This document shows, piece after piece, positions 1 to 6,768 of a stretch of DNA of 9,270 nucleotides. How positions within the stretch are numbered: position 1 is the first letter of the stretch; each line of letters opens with the position of its first letter. A program made the position numbers and the translations under genes. Source of the stretch: Verrucomicrobiota bacterium (GTDB lineage Bacteria; Verrucomicrobiota; Verrucomicrobiia; Limisphaerales; JACRJZ01); assembly GCA_022711695.1 (NCBI GenBank), contig JAKLEJ010000109.1:1-9270 (forward strand), given 5' to 3'. The notes beneath the pieces were generated by a model. That model did no database searches. It worked only from the letters and a program-made list of their open reading frames with translations, and had not been told where the DNA came from.

Positions 1-1
1 C

Positions 2-1909
2 GTCCTGCTGGACCTGGCGGTCGATGGTCGTCGGACGGCGTATCGCACCAACTCGGATCAAACCTTGAGTCTGGCGCCGCTGGCGGGCTTCCAGACCGGC
101 CTGGCAACCCTGACAGTGTCGGCCGGAACGTTCGACCCCGGGGCGGTGGCGGACAGCCTGACCTCGTATGCCGGACTGTTGTTCGAGCCCTCGGGGCAAA
201 CCTCGCTTCTCGAGTTCATTCACGCCGGGGCAGCGGGCAGCTACGGCACGGTCGAGGAGCCCTGCAATTACCTCGAGAAGTTCCCGGACCCGCTCGTGTA
301 TTTCTACCAGGCGCGGGGCTTCACCCTGGCCGAGGCCTATTACCAAAGCCTGCAGAGTCCCGCCCAGGGGTTGATCGTGGGCGAACCGCTGGCGGCGCCC
401 TATGCCCGCCGGGCCGCCGGGGCCTGGCTGAGCCCAACCACGAACCAGGCCCTGGCCGGGGCGGCGCCGTTGGCGCTCGAATTCCAGGCGGCCTGCCCGG
501 CGCATCCGCTGGAGCGGCTGGACCTGTATGTGGACGACCGCTGGCATCAAACGCTCGCTCACCTGGGACCGACGCAGGGCAATGTGCTCCGGGTGGTCTT
601 GAATGGAGTGGCCGTCGATTGGACCGTGCCGGCGCAGGCCAGCCTGCGCTCGCTGGCAACGGAACTGGCGCAAGCTCTCAACGCGCGGTCCGTGTCCAAT
701 CGCACCCGCGTGTGGGCGATTCCGACCGGCGATCGCATCGAGCTTCAATCGACCGACCCAGTCCGGGCTGGGGCCGATCTCACCCTCAGCGCCGCGAGCG
801 AAGCGGGCGCGGCGACGGCTTGCACGGTGTTCCTGGCGGCCAGCCAATCCCGCTTCGTCGATTCGCCGGCGCGGGGCAGCCGCTCTGGCACAGTGCAGGG
901 GGTTTCGCAAAGCGGCGATTGGCTGCAACTGGCGGTGACCAAAACCAACGGCGTGGAGGTCCTGGTGGCGGTCACCAACTCAGCCGTTCTCTTGACGACC
1001 GCCGAGCTGACGTTCCAGTTGGCGCAGGCGGTCAACGGTTCGCCCCTGCTGCAGGGGGTTGACGGACTCGCCATCGAGGACGTGTTTGCCGAAAGCAGCC
1101 AGAGCATTTCATTCCGCCTGGTGGCGCGCGCCCCGGGGCCGATGGCGGCGGCGATCCAGGCGCGCCTGTCGGCCTCGCCGGCCCTCTCAGTCTCCCCCGC
1201 GACTTCGAGCGCGCTCGACGAGAATCTCACCGATCTCCGGCCGCGCAACCATCTGACGCTGACCTGCGGGGCGGCTTCGCTAGCCGTAAGTGGCCTCCTC
1301 GACACCTCGAGCCTGGCCGATGGATGGCATGAGCTGGAGGCTGTGGCCTTCGAGGGCTCGCATGTCCGCACCCAGACCCGCCTGTCCCGGTGGGTGCAGG
1401 CGCAAAACTCGTCGCTGACAGCCACGCTGGCCAGTTCGGCCCCGCTTGGGGCGGCCAGTCTCGGGGATGTCCTGCGGTTCACAGCGAGCGCGGGGCCGGG
1501 GCCTGTCGCCTCGATCGAGCTCTTTTCCACAGGCGGCGCCTGGGGGACTGTCACGAACACATCCGCCGCCGAATTCGCCATTCCGGCCTCGAACCTGGGC
1601 GCGGGCCTGCATCCGTTCTGGGTGCTGGCCACGGCCGCCGACGGCCAGCGTTACCAAACCCGGCCACAGCGCATTCGTCTCTCCGCAGCCCCGCTGGCGA
1701 CCGCATTTCCGGTCTCGATCCGAAGCCAGCCAATCGCCCTGGCCTGGCCGGCGGTGGCCGGCCATGTCTATGACGTTTTGCGGGCTGCGACCGTTTCCGG
1801 GCCTTTTGCGGTTCGCGCCAGCGTCCCGGCGAGCCAGACCGAGTGGCTCGAGTGGATCGATCCCAGCCCGGACGCGCTTCAAGGCTTTTACCGGGTGGTG
1901 GCCCGATAG
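2..1909 (+). CDS. TIGR03790 family protein, C-terminal part (5' partial)
   Basis: The reading frame is open from the first complete codon at position 2 to a TAG at 1907-1909, giving 635 visible residues; the true start is upstream of the window. A TTG at 65 is simply an internal codon. Visible residues ~79-91 (GSYGTVEEPCNYL), ~105-117 (RGFTLAEAYYQSL) and ~123-135 (GLIVGEPLAAPYA) match the conserved C-terminal half of the TIGR03790 family, which has no known function and occurs only in genomes carrying exosortase. The remaining ~500 residues are a beta-rich extension of Ig-like segments. Residues ~192-281 and ~304-393 appear to be a diverged internal duplication. The last ~70 residues resemble a fibronectin-like closing module ending GFYRVVAR. 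No PEP-CTERM-type tail (motif, hydrophobic helix, basic end) is present, so exosortase anchoring is not supported. The protein is probably exported, but its signal peptide is out of view. The family call is strong; the biochemical role is unknown. Confidence 0.88.
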   Translation, partial: VLLDLAVDGRRTAYRTNSDQTLSLAPLAGFQTGLATLTVSAGTFDPGAVADSLTSYAGLLFEPSGQTSLLEFIHAGAAGSYGTVEEPCNYLEKFPDPLVYFYQARGFTLAEAYYQSLQSPAQGLIVGEPLAAPYARRAAGAWLSPTTNQALAGAAPLALEFQAACPAHPLERLDLYVDDRWHQTLAHLGPTQGNVLRVVLNGVAVDWTVPAQASLRSLATELAQALNARSVSNRTRVWAIPTGDRIELQSTDPVRAGADLTLSAASEAGAATACTVFLAASQSRFVDSPARGSRSGTVQGVSQSGDWLQLAVTKTNGVEVLVAVTNSAVLLTTAELTFQLAQAVNGSPLLQGVDGLAIEDVFAESSQSISFRLVARAPGPMAAAIQARLSASPALSVSPATSSALDENLTDLRPRNHLTLTCGAASLAVSGLLDTSSLADGWHELEAVAFEGSHVRTQTRLSRWVQAQNSSLTATLASSAPLGAASLGDVLRFTASAGPGPVASIELFSTGGAWGTVTNTSAAEFAIPASNLGAGLHPFWVLATAADGQRYQTRPQRIRLSAAPLATAFPVSIRSQPIALAWPAVAGHVYDVLRAATVSGPFAVRASVPASQTEWLEWIDPSPDALQGFYRVVAR

Positions 1910-1924
1910 CGTTTCCTTTCCTCC

Positions 1925-1944
1925 GGGCCGGCCGCGCGCGGCCC
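1925..1944. terminator. Possible bidirectional terminator hairpin between convergent genes
   Basis: Only 35 bp separate the TAG at 1909 from the TGA (minus strand) at 1945. They contain a GC-only inverted repeat: GGGCCG (1925-1930) pairs with CGGCCC (1939-1944), and an alternative 14-bp perfect palindrome spans 1930-1943. The position between convergent genes suits a shared terminator. There is no T-tract on either side, so a classical intrinsic terminator is not shown; chance pairing in GC-rich DNA is possible. Confidence 0.3.
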
Positions 1945-3444
1945 TCAGCGTTGCTGCGCGGGCGCCAGCGCCGGGTCGTCGAGGTCCAGGCGATAGAGGA
2001 CCTGGTTGTAATCGTAGCGCGGCGTGGGCGCAGGCTTGTCCGCGAACTGCATGGTGTAGGTCCCCTCGAAGAGAAGGATGGGCGATTGCGCGGGGGTGAA
2101 CTCGGGATGCAGGCGCGGGTTGTAGAAAGTGTAGTTCTCGTGCGAGAGCACCTTGACGGCCCGGCCCCAGGGGCCGGTGGGGGCATCCGCCTCGGCGTAC
2201 CAGAGCTCGCCGAACACGGACGGTTTGCCAAAGGCCTGCATGAAGACGGCGACGTAGCGCTTGCGAAACGCGTTCCAGGCCATCGATCCGCTGTGCGGCT
2301 TTACGGGCTTGCCGTCCGCCGCAGAGACGAGGCTTTCCTGGGGCTTGAGAACCTCCCACTGGGCTGGGTCCTCCCACCCCTCAAACGCGGCCGGGCAGCG
2401 CAGCGTGGGCAGCGGGTTGCCAAAGATCACCCACTCCCGGCCTCGGTCGTCTTCCCAGAAAAGGGGGTGGCCCTCCGGCGCCGAGGGCTGTTTCGGGGTG
2501 GCGTCCGACTTGCTCCACAGCACCCGGTGACGCTCGAAACTCGAGGTGGCGTCGTTCCACACGCACAGCCCGCACTCGTAGGCGTCCATCGGGGGCTTGA
2601 TCTTGACGTAGGTCCCCACAAGCCGCGGCTTGCCGGTCCGGTCCGGCAGGCTCACGTAGCCGCTCACCCAGGTGGGGCCGGCCCCGGGCATTTTGGCCAC
2701 GCCGCGGGGCGCGCCCGCAGCGTCCTTGAAATAGTCGAACTTGAGGCGCACCGGCGGCTGAAACGAGACCAGGGGCTGCGGCGCGGTGGTCGCGCTGCTC
2801 ATGTCGAAAATCCCGAGGGGATAGCGCGCCAGGGTGGTGTCGCCCCAGGCCCAGAACAGTTTGCCGCCATGCACGGCGTTCTGGACGCTGTCGCAGCCGA
2901 GAATGCCCAACTCGCGCCAATCGAGATCGCGGCCGGTCTTCTGGCTTTCGGCGAACAGACCGCCGCCGGTGAGTCGTCCGAGCCGTTTGGCAACGATGGT
3001 GCGGACGACCTCGACCTTGAGGGTGGCCCCAGGCTCAGGTTTGAGCCGCACGCCGCGGTAACCGAAACCATCCTTGGGCCGCTCGTAACCGTGCCCGATC
3101 ACGTCAAACCAGGTCTCGCGGCTCATCAGTTCCGGCAGGTCGAAGGCGATGACGCCGGCATTATCGCTGACGAAGCGCACGTGATGGGTGGTGCGCAGTT
3201 CCACCAGCGGGGCCGGCCACCCGTTGCCTTTCTCGACCACCTCGATCCGGCAAGGTTCGAGGGCTCCCGCCATCCAGGGCAGCCCGGCCAGCGCCGCCAG
3301 CGGCAGAATCCTCGATGCGGCCAGCCTGCCGGGGGCGGCGGGAAGTTCGCCTCGGCTGGACGCTAAGTCCGATCGTGTGGAAGCGGAAGGACTGGATGGG
3401 TTCATGCGAGTCGGGAGGGTTGCGCTGGGGAGCAGAGGCTTCAT
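1945..3444 (-). CDS. Secreted DUF4185-like beta-propeller protein with N-terminal Ig-like domain
   Basis: This is a 499-residue protein. A hydrophobic stretch at residues ~44-62 (ending WMAGA, before LEPC) looks like a signal peptide with a long n-region. Residues ~64-158 resemble a carboxypeptidase-regulatory/Ig-like domain (VELRTTHHVRFVSDNAGVIAF). Residues ~178-490 look like a five-bladed propeller of the DUF4185/glycosidase type: a GCDSVQNAVHGGKLFWAWGD blade near 183-202, a second around GTYVKIKPPMDAYECGLCVW, and the closing TPRYDYNQVLYRLDLDDP. Similar proteins are common in Planctomycetes and Verrucomicrobia; from memory they are annotated as hypothetical or DUF4185, with no assigned reaction. 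A role in polysaccharide binding or cleavage is inference. The ATG at 3444 was chosen because it overlaps the TGA of the pilin-like gene by 4 nt (ATGA). A second ATG at 3405 (residue 14) would give a more usual signal-peptide length and is a real alternative. It is the last gene of block A. Confidence 0.82.
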   Translation of the reverse strand: MKPLLPSATLPTRMNPSSPSASTRSDLASSRGELPAAPGRLAASRILPLAALAGLPWMAGALEPCRIEVVEKGNGWPAPLVELRTTHHVRFVSDNAGVIAFDLPELMSRETWFDVIGHGYERPKDGFGYRGVRLKPEPGATLKVEVVRTIVAKRLGRLTGGGLFAESQKTGRDLDWRELGILGCDSVQNAVHGGKLFWAWGDTTLARYPLGIFDMSSATTAPQPLVSFQPPVRLKFDYFKDAAGAPRGVAKMPGAGPTWVSGYVSLPDRTGKPRLVGTYVKIKPPMDAYECGLCVWNDATSSFERHRVLWSKSDATPKQPSAPEGHPLFWEDDRGREWVIFGNPLPTLRCPAAFEGWEDPAQWEVLKPQESLVSAADGKPVKPHSGSMAWNAFRKRYVAVFMQAFGKPSVFGELWYAEADAPTGPWGRAVKVLSHENYTFYNPRLHPEFTPAQSPILLFEGTYTMQFADKPAPTPRYDYNQVLYRLDLDDPALAPAQQR

Positions 3445-4028
3445 CTGATCCGGGTCTTTTCCACGCGGCCGTCGAAGAACAGCGCGTTCTTGCCAGTCCA
3501 GGGGCCTTCGGCGCCGTGGACGGCGGCGGCATCTCCGATGAGCGGGGTGGTCAGGCGCCCGCCGAAGATCGACTCGACGATGCCCTGGGTGACCGGCGAC
3601 CAATCCTGCGGCCGGTCGTAAGAAGCCCCGTTCAGGAATTGGTTCCATTCGTAGCTGGTTTGCTCTTTGTCGAAGTAGGTCCGGTCGCTGGGGCATTTCC
3701 AGACCGGCTTGGCCTGGAGATAGGGTTCGAGGACCGTGGCGATCGGGGGTGAGGTGGGATTGAGGCCGGGCATTTGAGCGCACACCGGCAGGCGATGGTC
3801 GTTCTCCTGCACGTAAAGCTCCAGGGCGATGCCGATCTGGTGAAGGTTGCTCAGGCAGGCGACGCTGAGGGCGGAGCGCTTGCTGCGGCCCAGCACCGGG
3901 AGAAGCAGGCCAGCCAGCACGGCGATGATGGCGATGACCACCAGCAGCTCGATCAGCGTGAAGGCGCGCCGGCTTCGCGGACGCTGTAGGCAGACCGAGG
4001 TTGAGGCGGGGTCTGGAGCACGTTTCAT
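3441..4028 (-). CDS. Type IV pilin-like pseudopilin (prepilin N-terminal domain, H-X-DG type)
   Basis: A 195-residue protein with a basic leader, then RRA/FTLIELLVVIAIIAVLAGLL at residues ~20-42. This is the class III prepilin signal: predicted cleavage after Ala22, Phe23 as the new N-terminus, Glu27 as the conserved Glu+5. The LSNLHQIGIALELYVQEN segment (~59-76), a CPSD motif (~112-115) and the C-terminal NALFFDGRVEK (~181-191) are hallmarks of the many short GspG-like pseudopilins of Verrucomicrobia, Lentisphaerae and Planctomycetes (DUF1559-related). Such proteins are thought to be processed by prepilin peptidase and held in the inner membrane or a pseudopilus; individual functions are unknown. 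The start is uncertain: ATG at 4028, or GTG at 4043 that would make a GTGA overlap with the upstream gene and has GAGG ten bases before it. The TGA overlaps the next gene's ATG. No prepilin peptidase or secretion ATPase is in the window. Confidence 0.9.
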   Translation of the reverse strand: MKRAPDPASTSVCLQRPRSRRAFTLIELLVVIAIIAVLAGLLLPVLGRSKRSALSVACLSNLHQIGIALELYVQENDHRLPVCAQMPGLNPTSPPIATVLEPYLQAKPVWKCPSDRTYFDKEQTSYEWNQFLNGASYDRPQDWSPVTQGIVESIFGGRLTTPLIGDAAAVHGAEGPWTGKNALFFDGRVEKTRIR

Positions 4029-4039
4029 GAGGATGGGAT

Positions 4040-4600
4040 TCACTGTTTTTGCGCCTCGGCGATGGTGGCCATGAGCTCGGAGATCACCGGCGCGGTGGTG
4101 GACCGATAGGCGACGTCTTTCTTGAGGTAGGCGGCGGTGGCGCGCTGCAGGGTGGTCCGCCCCGCTTCCGAGGAAAGATAGGCGCGCAGCGACTCCTTCT
4201 CCTCCGGAGTCAGGTTCTGGCGGTAGCCCTCGATCCACTTGGCCATGCCGGCCACCCCCGTCTTCCGATGTGGAGCCGGAGCGTGGCTCACGATCTGGTA
4301 GAGGCCCTCCATGTGGTCGAGGTTGAAGAAGTCCAGGAAGGCCTTCTGGCGGTTGGCGGGGTCGGTCAGCGGCCCGTAACGCAGCTCGAGAAAGCGCTCC
4401 GCCGGCCGCGGAGCGTTGCGCGACATGATGGCGGCGCGGATGTCCTGCGCCACGGCGGCCGGGGTGTAGGTGCGAAAGCGCCAAAGCCAGGCTCCCGCCG
4501 CCAACGCCGCCAACGCCAGCCCCACCGCCCCCACCCAGAAGACTTTTCGCAGGCCGCTGGAGCGTTTGACTGTCCGCAGTTCCCGATATCGATCTTTCAT
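4040..4600 (-). CDS. Single-pass membrane protein of unknown function
   Basis: A 186-residue protein not assigned to any known family. It has a short basic N-terminus (MKDRYRELRTVKRSSGLRK), one transmembrane segment at residues ~20-40 rich in Ala/Leu/Gly, then a mostly helical charged domain of ~145 residues, probably outside the cytoplasm under the positive-inside rule. Segments such as LELRYGPLTDPANRQKAFLD and YRQNLTPEEKESLRAYL suggest an amphipathic helical bundle. It heads block A and is followed directly by the pilin-like gene (GTGA overlap or a 11-nt gap, depending on that start). ATG 4600 has no clear Shine-Dalgarno sequence; its first bases overlap the stop of a possible 23-codon upstream ORF. 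A scaffold or accessory role for the pilin-like protein is conceivable only from context. Confidence 0.72.
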   Translation of the reverse strand: MKDRYRELRTVKRSSGLRKVFWVGAVGLALAALAAGAWLWRFRTYTPAAVAQDIRAAIMSRNAPRPAERFLELRYGPLTDPANRQKAFLDFFNLDHMEGLYQIVSHAPAPHRKTGVAGMAKWIEGYRQNLTPEEKESLRAYLSSEAGRTTLQRATAAYLKKDVAYRSTTAPVISELMATIAEAQKQ

Positions 4601-4668
4601 TCTTGAGCGCTCATGGTAGCGGCCCTGGAGCGGCGTGTGATGTGCCAGAAGTCACGGTCCGAGGTCAT
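4597..4668 (-). CDS. Possible 23-residue leader ORF overlapping the membrane-protein start
   Basis: An ATG at 4668 opens a 23-codon frame (MTSDRDFWHITRRSRAATMS then AQE) whose TGA at 4599-4597 overlaps the ATG of the membrane-protein gene by 4 nt, the same ATGA arrangement seen at three confirmed junctions in the window. No Shine-Dalgarno sequence precedes it, the frame also stays open upstream of the ATG, and the peptide has no recognisable motif. It may be a coupling leader or a chance frame in GC-rich DNA. Confidence 0.22.
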   Translation of the reverse strand: MTSDRDFWHITRRSRAATMSAQE

Positions 4669-4789
4669 GGTGGGGCATGACCCGCCCGCCCTTGTCCTGG
4701 CGCGGATCGACCCTCGCCGAAGCCTGCCGGCGGTCTGCGGGACGAGTTCGGGGCCTTGTCTAAGAAGCTCCTGAACGGCGCGAGGACGC
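4669..4789 (-). other. Spacer between the two minus-strand blocks
   Basis: Together with the possible leader ORF, this ~190-bp gap is the only spacing longer than 12 bp among the six minus-strand genes, so it is the natural place for the end of the block B transcript and the promoter of block A. No convincing -35/-10 pair and no hairpin with a T-run could be picked out by eye. The only structure noticed is a short GCCG...CGGC pairing on the minus strand. The promoter assignment rests on position alone. Confidence 0.3.
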
Positions 4790-5443
4790 TCAGATCAGCC
4801 CCAATTCGCGCGCCTTCAGCGCCGCCTGGGTCCGGTCCAGCGCCCCGAGCTTGCCCAGGATGTTGGACATGTGGTTCTTCACGGTGCCTTCGGCCAGGTT
4901 CAGCGCCGCGGCGATTTCCTTGTTGCTTCGGCCGCAGGCCAGATGCCGGAGAACCTCGCATTCGCGGTCGGACAGCGGTTCGACCAGGGGCGGGACCGCC
5001 GGGGGCCGCTCGCGCGACAGGCGGGTGAATTCCGCCACCACCTTGGCGGCGATCGAGGGCTGAAGGAACGACTCGCCGCGCGCCGCCGCCCGGATGGCCT
5101 CGAGCAGCTTCTCCAGCGGCGCATCCTTCAGCAGGTAGCCGGCCGCCCCGGCGCGCAGCGCCTCGAACACTTCCTCGTCGTCGTCGAACGTCGTCAGCAC
5201 AATCACCTGGCAGCGCGGCTCCGAGGCGCGGACGCGCCGGGTGGCCTCGACGCCGCCAAGCACCGGCATGCGCAAGTCCATCAAGACCACGTCCGGCTGA
5301 AGGGTTTTGACGCGCTGGAGCGCCTCCTGGCCGTTCGAGGCTTCGCCGACAACCTCGAGGCCCGGCTGGACCGACAACAGGGTGGACAGCCCCTCGCGGA
5401 ACAGCTCCTGGTCATCCGCCAGCAACACCCGGATCGGTTTCAT
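4790..5443 (-). CDS. Two-component response regulator, NarL/FixJ (LuxR-HTH) family
   Basis: A 217-residue cytoplasmic transcription regulator of the usual family length. The receiver domain covers residues ~4-120, with the acidic pair Asp10/Asp11, phosphoacceptor Asp56 in VVLMDLRMP, switch Thr84 in VLTTF and Lys106 in YLLKDAP, so all key residues are present. A short Pro-rich linker (~146-156) leads to a GerE/LuxR-type HTH at ~157-217 (LSDRECEVLRHLACGRSNKEIA, recognition-helix region EGTVKNHMSNILGKLG). ATG 5443 overlaps the kinase TGA by 4 nt, which fixes the start and indicates coupled translation. Its cognate kinase is almost certainly the upstream HisKA_3 protein. Block B itself and perhaps block A are plausible targets; this is inferred from position. 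It is the last gene of block B. Confidence 0.96.
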   Translation of the reverse strand: MKPIRVLLADDQELFREGLSTLLSVQPGLEVVGEASNGQEALQRVKTLQPDVVLMDLRMPVLGGVEATRRVRASEPRCQVIVLTTFDDDEEVFEALRAGAAGYLLKDAPLEKLLEAIRAAARGESFLQPSIAAKVVAEFTRLSRERPPAVPPLVEPLSDRECEVLRHLACGRSNKEIAAALNLAEGTVKNHMSNILGKLGALDRTQAALKARELGLI

Positions 5444-6768
5444 GCCGGCGCCTCCAGTTCCAATGTGAACCCCGCGCCCGGGGCGGTGCTCACCCGCAGG
5501 GCGCCGCCCAGAAGCTGCGCGCGCTCGCGCAGCCCCAGCAGCCCGAATCCCGGGCCCGCGCCGGCTGGCTCGGCAGCGCCCGCGCCGTCGTCGCTCACTT
5601 GCAGCCTCACCAGGCGCGCGTCTTGAAAATCCAGCGCCAGCCGGACGTGGGCGGCCCGGGCATGCTTCCGGGCGTTGGTCAGCCCTTCCTGGCCGGCGCG
5701 GTAGAACGTCAGCGCGGCCTGAGGCGACAGGGCGCGCGGCGGGCCCAGCACCTCGAACTCGACGTTCAGGCCGGCGGCGCGACTTTCCTCGACCACCCGG
5801 CGCAGCACCTCGGCCAGCGGCTGGTTGTCGAGCGGCGACGCGCGCAGCGACGCCACGGACCGGCGGATTTCCTGCAACCCCTCCTGCGTGAGCGACTGGG
5901 CCTTCTCGAGGGCGGCGCGGGCGCGGGCGGGATCGCTTTCCTGGAGGGCGCGCGCCGCCTCGATCTGCACGTTGACCACCGCCAGGTAGTGGCCCAGGGT
6001 GTCGTGGATTTCGCGGGCCAGCCGGTTGCGCTCGCGCGCCGCCGCCAACTCCTCGACCTGCGTCGCATACTCGCGCAATTTGCGGTTGGCCTCGCCGAGT
6101 TCCTCCGCCAGGCGCTGGACCTGGTCGCGCGCCGTCTCCGAGCTCACCGCCAGCAGCGCAAACACCAGGGTGAAGACCATGGCGAACGAGAATGCCAGCA
6201 GCGAGTAAGGCACCGCCGCCCAGCCGTGCCACCGCGCCATGTTCAGGACAAACGCGCCCGCCGTCAGGAGCGAGACCACAGCAATGCCGGGGCGCTCGAG
6301 CAGGAAGACCGCATAGGCCACCGGCGGCAGCAGCGCCAGCCAGGCCAGGCTCGGCTGGCGGCCGCGCTCGGCCAAATGATAGACCAGCGCGGCCAGCCCC
6401 AGGTGAACGGCGAAGTAGGGCAGCGCGCCGCAGCGCGGCAGGCGCGAGGACCGCGGCGGCGGCGCGCCGCGCTCCCAGAGCAGCAGGCCCACCGCGCCCC
6501 CGGTGCCGTAAAGGCTCCAGGCGATGTAACAAAGCCCGGCCGCGGCCAGCGCGGCGAGGTGAAGCGCCGAAAGCCGCTGAAAGTCGCTGACCATCGGGCC
6601 GGCCACCGCCGCCCCGATCATCACCACCATCGCCAGGTGGCCCCCGCGCACCGCGAACTTCTTGCGCCGCTGGATTTCCGAATCCTTCGGGCGGACCCTC
6701 GGCCAGACGGTTGCGGGAAACCCGCGCGCGTCTGGCGGAGGCGAGGACTGGCCCGGCTCGGGATTCAT
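5440..6768 (-). CDS. Membrane histidine kinase, HisKA_3 / NarL-type sensor
   Basis: A 442-residue sensor kinase. After an unusual ~40-residue Pro/Arg-rich cytoplasmic N-terminus, about five to six hydrophobic segments follow (~44-62, 67-86, 115-131, 141-157, 161-176, 186-207) with very short loops, so no sizeable extracytoplasmic sensor domain is visible; sensing may occur within the membrane. A coiled coil (~212-250) leads to the HisKA_3 dimerisation domain with phosphoacceptor His255 in REIHDTLGHYLAVV. The HATPase_c domain follows: N-box EGLTNARKHA (Asn365), G1 box DDGAG (~393-397) and G2 region GFGLLGLRERAQLLGG. Family knowledge: such kinases pair with NarL/LiaR/DesR-type regulators, as here. 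ATG 6768 overlaps the TGA of the deacetylase gene, and the TGA at 5442-5440 overlaps the regulator ATG. The frame stays open far upstream of 6768, but that part only shadows the deacetylase gene. Confidence 0.95.
   Translation of the reverse strand: MNPEPGQSSPPPDARGFPATVWPRVRPKDSEIQRRKKFAVRGGHLAMVVMIGAAVAGPMVSDFQRLSALHLAALAAAGLCYIAWSLYGTGGAVGLLLWERGAPPPRSSRLPRCGALPYFAVHLGLAALVYHLAERGRQPSLAWLALLPPVAYAVFLLERPGIAVVSLLTAGAFVLNMARWHGWAAVPYSLLAFSFAMVFTLVFALLAVSSETARDQVQRLAEELGEANRKLREYATQVEELAAARERNRLAREIHDTLGHYLAVVNVQIEAARALQESDPARARAALEKAQSLTQEGLQEIRRSVASLRASPLDNQPLAEVLRRVVEESRAAGLNVEFEVLGPPRALSPQAALTFYRAGQEGLTNARKHARAAHVRLALDFQDARLVRLQVSDDGAGAAEPAGAGPGFGLLGLRERAQLLGGALRVSTAPGAGFTLELEAPA

Noticed and set aside
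1843..3366. 507-codon plus-strand frame opposite the DUF4185-like gene
   Set aside because: It is a GC-driven antisense shadow: the minus strand has a signal peptide, recognisable domains and a coupled start.
4665..4961. 98-codon minus-strand frame spanning the regulator's C-terminus and the spacer
   Set aside because: It runs out of frame through the well-supported LuxR HTH and has Arg/Gly/Pro-rich shadow composition.
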